64,000 nt of DNA from Geojedonia litorea (GCF_042654525.1 NZ_JBHSGP010000007.1:62001-126000), one strand, 5' to 3'; shown: positions 50,962 to 60,555, counted from the stretch's first letter. Notes: generated by a model not told the origin, from the letters alone. Translations and numbers: made by a program.

Positions 50962-51933
50962 TTGCTTTCAAAAACACACGAATTGAATTTTACTCAAAAT
51001 TTACAAACAGTTGCCTTTTATAATATTGAAAATCTCTTTGATATCTATGATGATGAACATACTAACGACGATGATTTTTTACCTAATTCAGCAAAACGAT
51101 GGACTCAAAAACGGTACGACAGGAAGCTATATAAATTAGGCTCTGTTATATCACAAATTGGATTGAATGAAACACAACAACCGCCGAGCATTGTTGGTTT
51201 GGCTGAAGTAGAAAATGCAGCCGTTTTACAAGATTTGATTAGTAGTTCTGAATTAGCTGAACATCGCTATAATTTTGTTCATTATGACTCTACTGATGAA
51301 CGAGGAATCGATGTTGCCTTATTGTATAGAGAAGAAATGTTTAAAGTACAATCTACCGAAACATTTTCTGTGCATCTGGTGGATGACAATGGTGAGCCCG
51401 ATTATACAAGGGATATTTTGTTGGTTACTGGATTTTTGAATAACGACTTAATTCATGTAATTGTAAACCATTGGTCTTCACGTCGCGATGGAGATGAAGC
51501 CACAGCGTATAAACGCATTGCCGCATCAAATAGAGTACTAGAAATTATCAATCAATTAGAACGGCTGTATGACAATCCTAAAATAGTAGTGATGGGTGAT
51601 TTTAATGATAACCCCACCGATAGAAGTATTGTTCACTTATTGGCCAATGCTCAATTATTCCATCCATTAATTTCAAAATGGACTCCCGAAAGAGGTACCC
51701 AAAACCATGATTTTAAATGGAATTTGTTTGACCAAATTATGTGTAGTAATAATTTGCTAAATGGCTCTGATCAAGGTTATAGGTTTAAAGGTGCTGAAAT
51801 ATTTGATGAAAAGTTTTTAACTCAATATCATGGAAAATATAAAGGACAACCCTATAGAACTTATGTAGGTAAAAAATATAAAGGCGGTTTTAGTGACCAC
51901 TTCCCTGTGTATATGCTTTTGGAGAAAGATTAA
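50962..51933 (+). CDS. Endonuclease/exonuclease/phosphatase-family protein, no ATG start
   Basis: A 323-residue metal-dependent phosphoesterase of the EEP superfamily. Motifs in order: VAFYNIENLFD (metal Asn/Glu), GLAEVENAAVL, DERGIDVALLY, VNHWSSRRDG (catalytic His), VVMGDFNDNPTD, the DQIMC segment and FSDHFPVYMLL. It has no signal peptide and no usable ATG. An in-frame TAA sits at 50959-50961, so the start must be TTG at 50962 or TTG at 50983. A possible promoter (TTG, 21 nt, TAAATTTA) lies upstream. It is a paralogue of the protein at 56743-57798. The substrate could be nucleic acid, nucleotide or another phosphoester. Confidence 0.82.
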   Translation: MLSKTHELNFTQNLQTVAFYNIENLFDIYDDEHTNDDDFLPNSAKRWTQKRYDRKLYKLGSVISQIGLNETQQPPSIVGLAEVENAAVLQDLISSSELAEHRYNFVHYDSTDERGIDVALLYREEMFKVQSTETFSVHLVDDNGEPDYTRDILLVTGFLNNDLIHVIVNHWSSRRDGDEATAYKRIAASNRVLEIINQLERLYDNPKIVVMGDFNDNPTDRSIVHLLANAQLFHPLISKWTPERGTQNHDFKWNLFDQIMCSNNLLNGSDQGYRFKGAEIFDEKFLTQYHGKYKGQPYRTYVGKKYKGGFSDHFPVYMLLEKD

Positions 51934-51937
51934 CGAC

Positions 51938-52315
51938 TTATAATTTCGACCAAATAATTAATGTAAGGCCAATACAGACAATAGGCAGCGACATAAGTAA
52001 CCAGATATTATAAACCGCATCTTTTGATTGATGAAGTTTAAGGTTTAGGACTTTTCGTTTTTTACCACTGTATTGAATCCAATTTCTAAAATAGATTATG
52101 AAAGCAGATAAAATTAGAAGTACCCAAGCTTTGTCCTTACTTAATGCTGATATATTTAATTCATTTAAAAAAAGCATCAGGAATACTCCTATAAGGCATA
52201 ATAAAGCAATATGCAGACTGGTAATATAATAGATTGCCAGACTATTGGCGTTAGATTTTTGTTTGTTTTTGAAATAGTTAAAAACACTATAAAATGCAAT
52301 ATCGAAAAAAGTCAT
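51938..52315 (-). CDS. Small membrane protein of unknown function
   Basis: A 125-residue protein with three or so hydrophobic segments: about residues 29-49 (ITSLHIALLCLIGVFLMLFL), 63-78 (AWVLLILSAFIIYFRN) and 103-121 (WLLMSLPIVCIGLTLIIWS). No recognised domain. It converges with the phosphoesterase gene (4 nt between stops) and lies upstream of nothing on its own strand until hflX. Confidence 0.68.
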   Translation of the reverse strand: MTFFDIAFYSVFNYFKNKQKSNANSLAIYYITSLHIALLCLIGVFLMLFLNELNISALSKDKAWVLLILSAFIIYFRNWIQYSGKKRKVLNLKLHQSKDAVYNIWLLMSLPIVCIGLTLIIWSKL

Positions 52316-52340
52316 AGTTGATATATAAGGTGTCTAAAAA

Positions 52341-52372
52341 ATAAAACCCGCTAACAAATGTAGCAGGTTTTA
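52341..52372 (-). terminator. Terminator after the DUF5689 gene
   Basis: ATAAAACC-GCTA pairs with TAGC-GGTTTTAT with one mismatch in the stem; a T-run follows on the minus strand. It lies about 20 nt past the DUF5689 stop. Confidence 0.72.
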
Positions 52373-52392
52373 TCTTTAATTTATACATTAAA

Positions 52393-53826
52393 TTAATTTT
52401 GAACTAAAATTTTAAAATTATCTATTTCATAATTACCATCAATTGTATTTGATGCATTATGACCACCTATATATTTAAAGGCGATATAGGCAATACCAGA
52501 ATAGACACTCAAATCTACAAGACCAGAATCCACCCAATTTTGAAAATATTCACTGTCACTTACAATAGCAGCAGGAAGTGCAGTCCAAGTAGCACTAGAG
52601 ATGTTGCCTGTGGTGCCATCCCAGTTGGTGGAAATAAGAACTTCCAATTCACTATTATCACTAAAACTATTAGACGATTGAAAATTTAAAAACTCAACAC
52701 CTTGTGCGTCCAAGTTAATTGAAGGCGAAATCAGCCAGGCAATATTGCTTGGTTGACCTGAATTAAAAGCTCCCATTGAAGCAATTTTACTGCCAGGATT
52801 ACCAGAATCAGTGGTTGTAATAACTCTCCAAACACGAGTGCCGGCTTCGGCAAAATTGGTCCAGCCTGCAATGTTAACATTAGCATTGTTTGTAGACGAC
52901 TCAAAATTTTCACTCATGAGCGGTGAGAAATTAGCAGGATTCAGAAGTGTACAGCGCTCGTTATTTAAATTAACACCATTGAGGTCGTTTAACACCAAAA
53001 CTAAACTACTTCCATTAAAAGTTTTACTTACTATGGCTGTAATAGAGCCATTACCAGAAGGCAAAATATGTTGCTTAAAGTCTGCAAATACGCTCGTTTC
53101 AAGACCAAAATAGAAATAATTAAAACCTGCGCAGGACTGTAGTGATCTTTGTGTATCAAAATCGGCCGTTGCTTCAACATAGGGTTTTCCTACGTGACTT
53201 GGAATGAATTCTACATTATTTACAGTAATTAACATTCCAATATGCTTATTCGTAATTAGTGAAAGAGGTAGATTTAATGGGGTTATCGTTTCAGTAGTTG
53301 CAGATCTAAAAATATGGTTAGGGATTTGCTTTGCCGTTAAGGCTTCAACTTCGTTATCTGCATTTGAAATTCCCCCTATTGCGATTACACCATCATTGGT
53401 TCTTACTTCTCCTATATACAATCCTTTTAATGAGATATATACTTCTCGTCCCGTATTGAATTGATTATAAGAAAAGGTTTGATTAAGAACTACCTTAATT
53501 GCAGCCGTTGGATTTACATGGGCATCTTGTAAATAAAATTCTTTATAGAAATTACCACTCGCGTCTGAGGAGGTTACATAACCCTTAACGTATAAGTCTG
53601 AAACAATTTCTGTGGTCTCACCAGGCACAAACAATTGTTTCAATTGAGAAATGCTAATAGCGCTTGCACTACTGTTTAAGAGCTCATTTAGACGTCTATT
53701 TTCCTCAATACCCAAGCTTCTGGGTATACTATAGTCATCATCTTGTACACATGAGATGAGCATTAAGATCAAAACACCTGCAAGGTAAGGTGTGATTTTA
53801 GAGTATTGTGCAACATAAGGTATCAT
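52393..53826 (-). CDS. DUF5689-domain lipoprotein with a C-terminal choice-of-anchor-like region
   Basis: A 477-residue surface or periplasmic lipoprotein, counted from the ATG at 53826, 11 nt beyond the receptor stop. The signal ends LILMLISC (about residue 26). DUF5689 spans roughly residues 60-300 (VSDLYVKGYVTSSDASGNFY is typical). The C-terminal third (MSENFESSTNNANVNIAGWT..., about 310-477) looks like a choice-of-anchor J/cleaved-adhesin beta sandwich. DUF5689 often accompanies extracellular nucleases and TonB receptors in Bacteroidota. A longer frame reaches 53928, but it would overlap the receptor gene by about 90 nt and lacks a sensible signal. Confidence 0.85.
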   Translation of the reverse strand: MIPYVAQYSKITPYLAGVLILMLISCVQDDDYSIPRSLGIEENRRLNELLNSSASAISISQLKQLFVPGETTEIVSDLYVKGYVTSSDASGNFYKEFYLQDAHVNPTAAIKVVLNQTFSYNQFNTGREVYISLKGLYIGEVRTNDGVIAIGGISNADNEVEALTAKQIPNHIFRSATTETITPLNLPLSLITNKHIGMLITVNNVEFIPSHVGKPYVEATADFDTQRSLQSCAGFNYFYFGLETSVFADFKQHILPSGNGSITAIVSKTFNGSSLVLVLNDLNGVNLNNERCTLLNPANFSPLMSENFESSTNNANVNIAGWTNFAEAGTRVWRVITTTDSGNPGSKIASMGAFNSGQPSNIAWLISPSINLDAQGVEFLNFQSSNSFSDNSELEVLISTNWDGTTGNISSATWTALPAAIVSDSEYFQNWVDSGLVDLSVYSGIAYIAFKYIGGHNASNTIDGNYEIDNFKILVQN

Positions 53827-53836
53827 AAATAATATT

Positions 53837-56614
53837 TTAAAATCTGAAATAGGTATTAATGAAATAAGTCGAGCCACGACCGTACCAATATTTAGGGCCA
53901 AAAACACGAATAGGATTTGCATTATCATCTCTTAATTCACGGTAATTGGCATTGCGTCCTTGTTCATATCCTCCGGTTTTATACTCCTGGTTAAAGACAT
54001 TACCAATACTGGCGAAAAAACCAACAAAGTAATTATCAATTTTCCAGGATTTTCCGCCAATCAGGTTAACTACTAAATAGTCATCAAATTTTTCTTGTTT
54101 TAAAAGTTTAGAGGCAATATCAGGGTCGTAGTCATTAAATGGTAAGCCATCTGCATCTAAATAAAAATTCTTAGTCCTTGTTAAGGTATTAATGTCCAAA
54201 TACGTATTGGTAAAAGCGTTTGCAGTTGCCCCAACCCACCAAAACTCTGGATCGCGATACTCGAAACCAGCAGAAAATGCACGTTGAGATCCACCAGCAA
54301 CTTTATAGTTTTTAAGATTGGCTTCACCATAATTAATTGATCCTCTTGGCCCTGTAAAGCTAGATGAGGTAAGGTAAAGGTTAGGGTTATTATCATAAGT
54401 GTATTGCCCAACCGAAGCAGCACCTTTTAGCTTTATGCTAGGAGTTACTTGGGCTTCAATACCAACTTCAACTCCAAAATTCTTTTTATCTACACCTTGC
54501 AAAACCTCTTGAACAAAGGCAGCTGTGTCATTGTCTTGAATATCATCACCACTTAATCCATCAGCGAAATAAAATCCTACTTCATTGGCATCTTCAAGTT
54601 TAGAATAAAACCCTGTGACTTTTGCCTTTACAATTGGTGATCTAAATATGTAACTAATATCTGCTGTGCTTATTTTTTCTTCATCGATATTCTGAACTAT
54701 ATTATGATTTTCTCTGGAATTTGAATACGTATTTCGTAATGAAGGTGCTTTAGTAATGTAGCCCCCATTCATATCAATTAAATGTTTTCCTGTAATTTTA
54801 TAAGTAGCTCCAGCTTTTGCTCCAAATCCGGTAAAGGATAATTCTTCACCTTTTCCAAATGAACCATCTCCAGCAAACCTACTATGCTCCCAAAGACCTT
54901 CTCTTTGGTATTTGGTGTTGGTAATATTTCCAGATACATAAAAGTCGACTTTATTGTATTTAAACTGCGCTTGGGCATAACCAGAAATAATGTCTGCAAA
55001 TAAATTATAATTGTATTTGTATTTATCACCTTGGCCAACCACGCGATTAGGATTTTGAGCGTCGTACTGGTAATTATCAAACGAATCAACATTTAAAACG
55101 CCAGTATTGGAGCCTAGAACGTCTATGATTTTTCCAAAATTTTCAGATTTTAAAGTTTGATAATTTATAGCGGTATTTAAAAGAATATTTTCAGTGAGTT
55201 CTGAACTTAAAATAGAATTAAGCGTTAATTGTTTGTCATCACTTCGGTCTTCATATAAAACATAGGTTGCATTTAGGCCTGATATATTATTGGTAAGATT
55301 GGCATCAAATATACGTTCCCAATCGATTTGGCCGTCATTTAAAAAGTTTTGTTCCAACTGATAAGCTAATGCATAATCGGGTCCCTCTGAATCAGAAAGT
55401 GCGTAACTTGGTAAATATTGATAATAAGCTGGACTTGGATTCGCTCCTCCTGAATACTCTAATCTACTATTTCCTAACTGGCCAAATTGATAACCAAGAT
55501 TGGTGTTTAATGAGGTTTTGGATGAAATATCCCAGAAATGATTTAACATCAGGATAGGTTCTTTAACTTCTTTTATACGCGAGTTGCGTTTTTCACCATC
55601 TAAATAACCCCAATATTCATTGTATTTTATACCTTTTAAATCATACACTTCTTGAGTGTTAGGAGAAGATTTTCCTCGACTATTAGGCGCGTAAATAGAA
55701 GTCAAGTTTATACTATGATTGTCATTTATCTTTTTTTCTACTGAAGTAAAAAATGAATTAGAATCGTATAATGTTGCATCTTGATATCCCTCATCTCCCC
55801 ACCGCCTTCCAATCATTACTGCAAAAGCCCAGCCATTTTCAATCAATCCAGTAGCGTAGCTAGCCATTAAACGGTTGGTATAACTTCGGTTAGATGATGA
55901 GTAGGTTAATTGACCGCCTTCTCTGTAATTAGACGCGCGAGTATTAATGTTAGTACTTCCTAAAATTCCTCCAAAATTATATGCCGAAGGCGCTAAACCT
56001 GTTGATAATTCCTGATTTCGCATCATATCGTTTAAGCCTCCCCAATTACTCCATTGTGGTCTTCCGTTGTACAGTTTGTTCATTTCAATCCCGTTAATCA
56101 AAATTGTAGCGTTCTCTGAATCTAATCCACGAACATTAAAAAATGAAGCGCTAAATTCAAATGCAGCAGTGCGTTGAAACACATCTTGAGAAGATGATAA
56201 GAGTCCTGAAATATTATCGGCGCCGCCAATATCATCATTTAATTCATCATCAGAAAGTGTGATGGTAAATTGGTCAGCAGATACTGATATATCAATGTCC
56301 ATGGTCATGTCACTAATATCAACGGTTTTACCTTGGTTAACTACAATGGGGTATCGTTTGGGTAGATACCCTGGCTTTGAAATTTTTAAAACCTGTTCTC
56401 CCAACGGAACGTTAGTAGAAAATATAAATTCGCCTTTGGCATTTGTAAATGTGGTTTGTTGTGTTTCTTCAATAACAACAGTAACATCCATTATTGGACC
56501 AAGTGTAAGGGCATCTTTAACACTTCCTTTAATAAGAGTAGCTTGTGCAAATGCACTTAAGGAAAAATTGAAGAGAATCAAAAAAGGAATTAATAGCTTC
56601 CCCATTCGTAACAT
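53837..56614 (-). CDS. TonB-dependent receptor with N-terminal carboxypeptidase-like domain
   Basis: About 925 residues. A signal peptide ends FAQ. A carboxypeptidase-regulatory-like domain (about 25-110: IKGSVKDALTLGPIMDVTVV, NAKGEFIFS) is followed by a plug (VFQRTAAFEFSASFFNVRGL, ATILINGIEMN) and a long beta-barrel that ends in Phe (FINTYFRF). It lacks the SusC-type EIVVIGYG lead-in, and no SusD gene is adjacent. The frame opens with TTG at 56620; the ATG at 56614 (or 56605) is more likely. It is followed 11 nt later by the DUF5689 lipoprotein, probably its partner in import. Confidence 0.93.
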   Translation of the reverse strand: MLRMGKLLIPFLILFNFSLSAFAQATLIKGSVKDALTLGPIMDVTVVIEETQQTTFTNAKGEFIFSTNVPLGEQVLKISKPGYLPKRYPIVVNQGKTVDISDMTMDIDISVSADQFTITLSDDELNDDIGGADNISGLLSSSQDVFQRTAAFEFSASFFNVRGLDSENATILINGIEMNKLYNGRPQWSNWGGLNDMMRNQELSTGLAPSAYNFGGILGSTNINTRASNYREGGQLTYSSSNRSYTNRLMASYATGLIENGWAFAVMIGRRWGDEGYQDATLYDSNSFFTSVEKKINDNHSINLTSIYAPNSRGKSSPNTQEVYDLKGIKYNEYWGYLDGEKRNSRIKEVKEPILMLNHFWDISSKTSLNTNLGYQFGQLGNSRLEYSGGANPSPAYYQYLPSYALSDSEGPDYALAYQLEQNFLNDGQIDWERIFDANLTNNISGLNATYVLYEDRSDDKQLTLNSILSSELTENILLNTAINYQTLKSENFGKIIDVLGSNTGVLNVDSFDNYQYDAQNPNRVVGQGDKYKYNYNLFADIISGYAQAQFKYNKVDFYVSGNITNTKYQREGLWEHSRFAGDGSFGKGEELSFTGFGAKAGATYKITGKHLIDMNGGYITKAPSLRNTYSNSRENHNIVQNIDEEKISTADISYIFRSPIVKAKVTGFYSKLEDANEVGFYFADGLSGDDIQDNDTAAFVQEVLQGVDKKNFGVEVGIEAQVTPSIKLKGAASVGQYTYDNNPNLYLTSSSFTGPRGSINYGEANLKNYKVAGGSQRAFSAGFEYRDPEFWWVGATANAFTNTYLDINTLTRTKNFYLDADGLPFNDYDPDIASKLLKQEKFDDYLVVNLIGGKSWKIDNYFVGFFASIGNVFNQEYKTGGYEQGRNANYRELRDDNANPIRVFGPKYWYGRGSTYFINTYFRF

Positions 56615-56664
56615 AAACAATAAATAAGTATTCTTCCTTAAGTAACTGACTGTAAGTAGACTGC

Positions 56665-56672
56665 CAAATTTA
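56665..56672 (-). promoter_or_regulatory. Probable -7 box of the receptor-DUF5689 operon
   Basis: On the minus strand, TAAATTTG lies 50 nt ahead of the ATG at 56614. No matching TTG was found upstream. Confidence 0.42.
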
Positions 56673-56742
56673 ATTTTTTTTATGACATGTTATAATTTTA
56701 TTTAATAATTATTTACTTTCAATATAACTATTGATTGAACAA

Positions 56743-57798
56743 ATGAAATACAAAAGTTTAGTGTTGACTTGTCTGCTGATATTATGGGTGTCTATGATAG
56801 CTGGGCAGGACAAAAAGAAGTTTAAAATTCATACGATAGCATTTTACAACCTCGAAAATTTGTTTGACACCATCAATGATCCTGTAAAGTTTGATGAAGC
56901 TAGCCCAATAATGGAATTGAAAGTAGATCGACAACACATTTATAAAAAGAAGGTAAGTAATATGGCTAAAGTTATTGCCGATTTAGGTGTAGATGAAGCA
57001 AGAAATTCACCTGCAATTTTGGGTGTTTGTGAAGTTGAGAATAGAGAGGTTTTAGTAGATTTGGTTAATGATCCGCAGCTATTAAATAAAGATTATGGAA
57101 TTATACATTATGATTCACCAGATGCAAGAGGGATTGATGTAGGCTTATTGTACCAAAAGGCTTTATTTCAGCCCATAAGCTCCAGTAAACACGAATTGAA
57201 AATTTATGATGATATAACTAAAAATCGTTTTTATACAAGGGACCAATTATTGGTGTCTGGAAAACTAGATGGTGACCTTATTCACATTATTGTAAATCAC
57301 TGGCCGTCTCGAAGTGGAGGAGAGGCAAGAAGTCGCCCAAAGCGCGAGGCTGCAGCAAAACTAAACAAACTAATTATCGATTCTTTACAGGCTGTTGATC
57401 CTTACGCTAAAATATTTACAATGGGCGATTTAAATGATGACCCAACAAACAACAGCATAAAAGACATTTTAAAAGCTGAAGATGATAGAGATAAAGTAGG
57501 CTTTAAAGGGATTTATAATCCTTATGAAACCATGTATAAAAATGGATTAGGGACTACTGCCTACCGAGATGCTTGGAGTTTGTTTGACCAAATTTTAATG
57601 ACAAAACCACTTCTAGATAAAGATTATTCTTCTTATAAATTTTACAAGGCAAGTATTTATAACAAAAATTTCCTTACCAACAAAAAGGGCCGTTACAAAG
57701 GATACCCGCTACGAAGTTTTGCAGATGGAGGCTTTACAAATGGCTTTAGTGATCACTTTCCAGTTTATGTGTTTGTCATTAAAGAGGTAGAGAATTAA
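56743..57798 (+). CDS. Exported endonuclease/exonuclease/phosphatase-family protein
   Basis: A 351-residue protein from the ATG at 56743; the frame extends upstream only to a TTG at 56731. A signal peptide (MKYKSLVLTCLLILWVSMIA) sends it out of the cytoplasm. EEP motifs are complete: IAFYNLENLFD, GVCEVENREVL, DARGIDVGLLY, VNHWPSRSGG, FTMGDLNDDPTN, the SLFDQILM segment and FSDHFPVYVFV. It is a clear paralogue of the protein at 50962-51933, with which it shares the motif order and the RYKGYPLRS-like segment. It is divergent from the TonB receptor, consistent with one extracellular scavenging locus. Confidence 0.9.
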   Translation: MKYKSLVLTCLLILWVSMIAGQDKKKFKIHTIAFYNLENLFDTINDPVKFDEASPIMELKVDRQHIYKKKVSNMAKVIADLGVDEARNSPAILGVCEVENREVLVDLVNDPQLLNKDYGIIHYDSPDARGIDVGLLYQKALFQPISSSKHELKIYDDITKNRFYTRDQLLVSGKLDGDLIHIIVNHWPSRSGGEARSRPKREAAAKLNKLIIDSLQAVDPYAKIFTMGDLNDDPTNNSIKDILKAEDDRDKVGFKGIYNPYETMYKNGLGTTAYRDAWSLFDQILMTKPLLDKDYSSYKFYKASIYNKNFLTNKKGRYKGYPLRSFADGGFTNGFSDHFPVYVFVIKEVEN

Positions 57799-57864
57799 GG
57801 TTAATAAGACCTATATTCTCCTAATTTTATGAAATCTTTATAGGTTTAATACAACTTGTTCTGT

Positions 57865-57872
57865 TAAATTTG
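57865..57872 (+). promoter_or_regulatory. Possible -7 box upstream of dsbD
   Basis: TAAATTTG matches TAnnTTTG and lies 62 nt before the dsbD ATG. No TTG is found at a suitable distance. Confidence 0.35.
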
Positions 57873-57934
57873 TCTTTTATAGACTGATTTTAATCGAAAG
57901 ATGACCCTTATAGTTGATCTAAACTAAATGCTTA

Positions 57935-59920
57935 ATGAAGAAATATTTCCTAATTCTATTTGTACTTTTTACATCCTTTACTTCAATAAATGCTCAAATA
58001 TTTGACCCAATTGAATGGTCAACTTCTGTAGAAAAGATATCCGATTCCGAATATGTTTTAGTTACCAAAGCAGTCATAGACCAAGGGTGGCATTTGCCGT
58101 CACAAGAATTGTTAGCAGACGATGTTTTGGGACCCATTCCCACGGAGTTTTCCTATCAAAATGATGATCTCCATTTCGAACTTCTTGGCACGACCGAAGA
58201 ACCATATGTTGAGCCACATTTTGATGAGATTTTTCAAACAGACTTAAAGAGTTTTGATGATGAAGTGGTGTTCAAGCAGCGAGTTAAAGTAAATGCAGAC
58301 ATTGCCTATATCACAGGATATGTGTTTTATTCGGTTTGTGATGACGAAAAGTGTTTACCCCCTGAAGAAAAAACTTTAATTTTTGACCTTAAAAACCAAG
58401 GAACTACAATTCAAGATATAGTATCTACTGGGGAAAGTAAAAACCAAGAAGAATTGTCTCAAGCCTTTGACCTCAATATTACAGGCTGGGATAACTTTGA
58501 AACCGAAAAAGTTGAAGAGAAAAGCAGCTTTACTATATTTTTATTAGGCTTTTTAGGTGGACTTATAGCCTTACTTACGCCATGTGTGTTTCCAATGATA
58601 CCACTAACGGTTTCATTTTTCACCAAAAGTTCAGCAAACTCCCAAAAAGGAATGGCTAACTCAATTCTTTATGGTTTTTTCATTTTTATAATTTATGTAT
58701 TATTGAGTTTACCTTTTCATGTTCTGGATTCATTAGATCCAGAAATATTAAATAATGTCTCGACCAATGTCACTTTAAACGTGATATTCTTTATTATCTT
58801 TTTAGTTTTTGCGTTTTCATTTTTCGGCTATTTTGAATTGACTTTACCAGCATCGTGGAGTAATGCATTAGATAGTAAAGCTAACCGAATAGGAGGATGG
58901 ATAGGCGTATTTTTTATGGCATTAACCTTGGCCATTGTTTCTTTTTCATGTACAGGTCCAATATTAGGAACCTTATTAGGAAGTTCGTTAACCGCAGATG
59001 GTGGTGCGACCCAGTTGACTTTAGGAATGAGTGGATTCGGTCTGGCTCTTGCCTTGCCGTTTACTTTGTTCGCTATGTTTCCAAAATGGCTTAACTCCTT
59101 GCCAAAGTCAGGTGGATGGTTAAATACAGTTAAAGTGGTACTTGGTTTTATTGAGTTGGCACTTGCACTTAAGTTTTTATCGAACGCCGATTTAGTGGAA
59201 CATTGGGGCTTTTTAAAGCGTGAATTGTTTATAGGGTTATGGATTTTAATAGGCATTGCAATGGTGCTGTATTTATTTGGTAAGATTAAATTTCCACATG
59301 ATGGACCTTTGCAAAAATTAAGCAAAGGGAGAGTAACGCTGGGAATTTTAACCCTTGCCTTCGTGGTTTATTTAATTCCTGGATTAACCAATACCGCCAA
59401 TGCTAATTTAAAGCTGTTGAGTGGTTTCCCTCCACCTTTGTTTTATAGTTATTATGATAAATCTTCTGAATGTCCATTAGGTCTTAATTGTTACAAAGAT
59501 TTAGAGGAAGGCATAGCTGCTGCTAAACAGGAAAATAAACCAATTATGTTGGATTTTACTGGTTGGGCTTGTGTGAATTGCAGAAAAATGGAAGAACAGG
59601 TATGGAGTAAATCAAACGTATATGACATTTTAAGTCAGGATTATATAATTATTTCGCTGTATGTTGACGATAGAAGAGAACTTCCTGCTGAAGAGCAGTT
59701 TCAATACCTGAAGCCTTCTGGTGGTGTAAAGAAAATCAAAACGATTGGTGATAAATGGGCGACGTTGCAAACCATTAATTTTCAAAATAATTCGCAACCT
59801 TTTTATGTGTTATTAAATCATGACTTCGAATTATTAAATCATACGATAGCCTATACGCCTAATTCTGATGAATATTTCACTTGGCTGAAAGCCGGACTGG
59901 AGAATTTTAAAGTTGAATAA
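57935..59920 (+). CDS. dsbD: Thiol:disulfide interchange protein DsbD
   Basis: A 661-residue three-domain membrane protein that moves reducing power from the cytoplasm to the envelope. A signal peptide ends INAQ (residue 21). The N-terminal domain has the Cys pair in YSVCDDEKCLPPEEK. The membrane domain (about eight segments, residues 185-490) holds LTPCVFPMIPLTVSFF and VSFSCTGPILGTLLG, whose Cys form the transmembrane pair. The C-terminal thioredoxin domain has FTGWACVNCRKMEEQVW. It can supply electrons to the two thioredoxin-fold envelope proteins encoded at 44740-45873. Confidence 0.95.
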   Translation: MKKYFLILFVLFTSFTSINAQIFDPIEWSTSVEKISDSEYVLVTKAVIDQGWHLPSQELLADDVLGPIPTEFSYQNDDLHFELLGTTEEPYVEPHFDEIFQTDLKSFDDEVVFKQRVKVNADIAYITGYVFYSVCDDEKCLPPEEKTLIFDLKNQGTTIQDIVSTGESKNQEELSQAFDLNITGWDNFETEKVEEKSSFTIFLLGFLGGLIALLTPCVFPMIPLTVSFFTKSSANSQKGMANSILYGFFIFIIYVLLSLPFHVLDSLDPEILNNVSTNVTLNVIFFIIFLVFAFSFFGYFELTLPASWSNALDSKANRIGGWIGVFFMALTLAIVSFSCTGPILGTLLGSSLTADGGATQLTLGMSGFGLALALPFTLFAMFPKWLNSLPKSGGWLNTVKVVLGFIELALALKFLSNADLVEHWGFLKRELFIGLWILIGIAMVLYLFGKIKFPHDGPLQKLSKGRVTLGILTLAFVVYLIPGLTNTANANLKLLSGFPPPLFYSYYDKSSECPLGLNCYKDLEEGIAAAKQENKPIMLDFTGWACVNCRKMEEQVWSKSNVYDILSQDYIIISLYVDDRRELPAEEQFQYLKPSGGVKKIKTIGDKWATLQTINFQNNSQPFYVLLNHDFELLNHTIAYTPNSDEYFTWLKAGLENFKVE

Positions 59921-60091
59921 AATATTCTTTAAAAAGCCCATAAATTATTGAAGCATCCTCATCTTAAACTTAAATTTTAACAGTTTGTCTAGTATTTTGT
60001 TAATGAATTACTTATATTAGTATTATTGTAGCATAATTAGTTTAAAACCCCAAATCTTAAATTGATTAATAATTGTTTAATAGTTTAAGTT

Positions 60092-60394
60092 ATGAATAAC
60101 GGTGTAATCATTTTATCAGCAATTGTCCTATTATTTGTAGGCATGTATGTGTACGCTTATTCTTTTGAGTTTTTTGAAAGAATAAGGAAAGAACGTCAAT
60201 TAAAGATGCGTCAACAAGCAGAAGCGAAGTACCAGGAGCATAAAGCTGTTGTAGAACAAGAAATTCAGCAAAAATTCAAGAAGATTGAAACCAGAAGTCA
60301 GGAAATTCAAAAAGAATTGCAACAACTTTCAGAGTTTCGAAACAAAATATCTGAAAAGTACAATAATAATGTGCAGAACGTAGAGACGGCATAA
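60092..60394 (+). CDS. Small membrane-anchored coiled-coil protein
   Basis: A 100-residue protein. One hydrophobic segment (residues 5-24, IILSAIVLLFVGMYVYAYSF) is followed by a long charged helix (about 30-95) rich in Gln, Glu and Lys with heptad-like spacing, suggesting a coiled coil. No family recognised. It stands alone between dsbD and a sodium:solute symporter gene, 171 nt after dsbD, and ends at a terminator. Confidence 0.78.
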   Translation: MNNGVIILSAIVLLFVGMYVYAYSFEFFERIRKERQLKMRQQAEAKYQEHKAVVEQEIQQKFKKIETRSQEIQKELQQLSEFRNKISEKYNNNVQNVETA

Positions 60395-60416
60395 TATGTA
60401 CTAAAAAAATTATATG

Positions 60417-60448
60417 AAAGCCTTCCCAGTATTGGGTAGGCTTTTTTT
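60417..60448 (+). terminator. Intrinsic terminator after the small coiled-coil gene
   Basis: AAAGCCT-CCCA pairs with TGGG-AGGCTTT (one T-T mismatch), 4-nt loop, then a T-run, 22 nt after the stop. Confidence 0.85.
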
Positions 60449-60555
60449 GTTGGTAATTATAATAAATTTTTAGATTTTAAGATTGGAAAACTCTATACTT
60501 AATTACGAATTTCTCAAATAGTAAACCGATTTATTGATGAATTAAAAATAATAAG

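Noticed and set aside
53827..53928. 34-codon N-terminal extension of the DUF5689 lipoprotein
   Set aside because: It would overlap the receptor gene by about 90 nt and would put the lipoprotein signal in the middle of the protein; the ATG at 53826 gives a normal signal.
57809..57845. ACCTATA/TATAGGT inverted repeat between the second EEP gene and dsbD
   Set aside because: A 7-bp stem with a loop of more than 20 nt and no T-run; too weak to call a terminator.
58828..59325. 165-codon open frame antisense to dsbD
   Set aside because: It lies wholly within the membrane-domain coding region of dsbD, has no recognisable motif, and its composition mirrors the hydrophobic codons of the sense strand.
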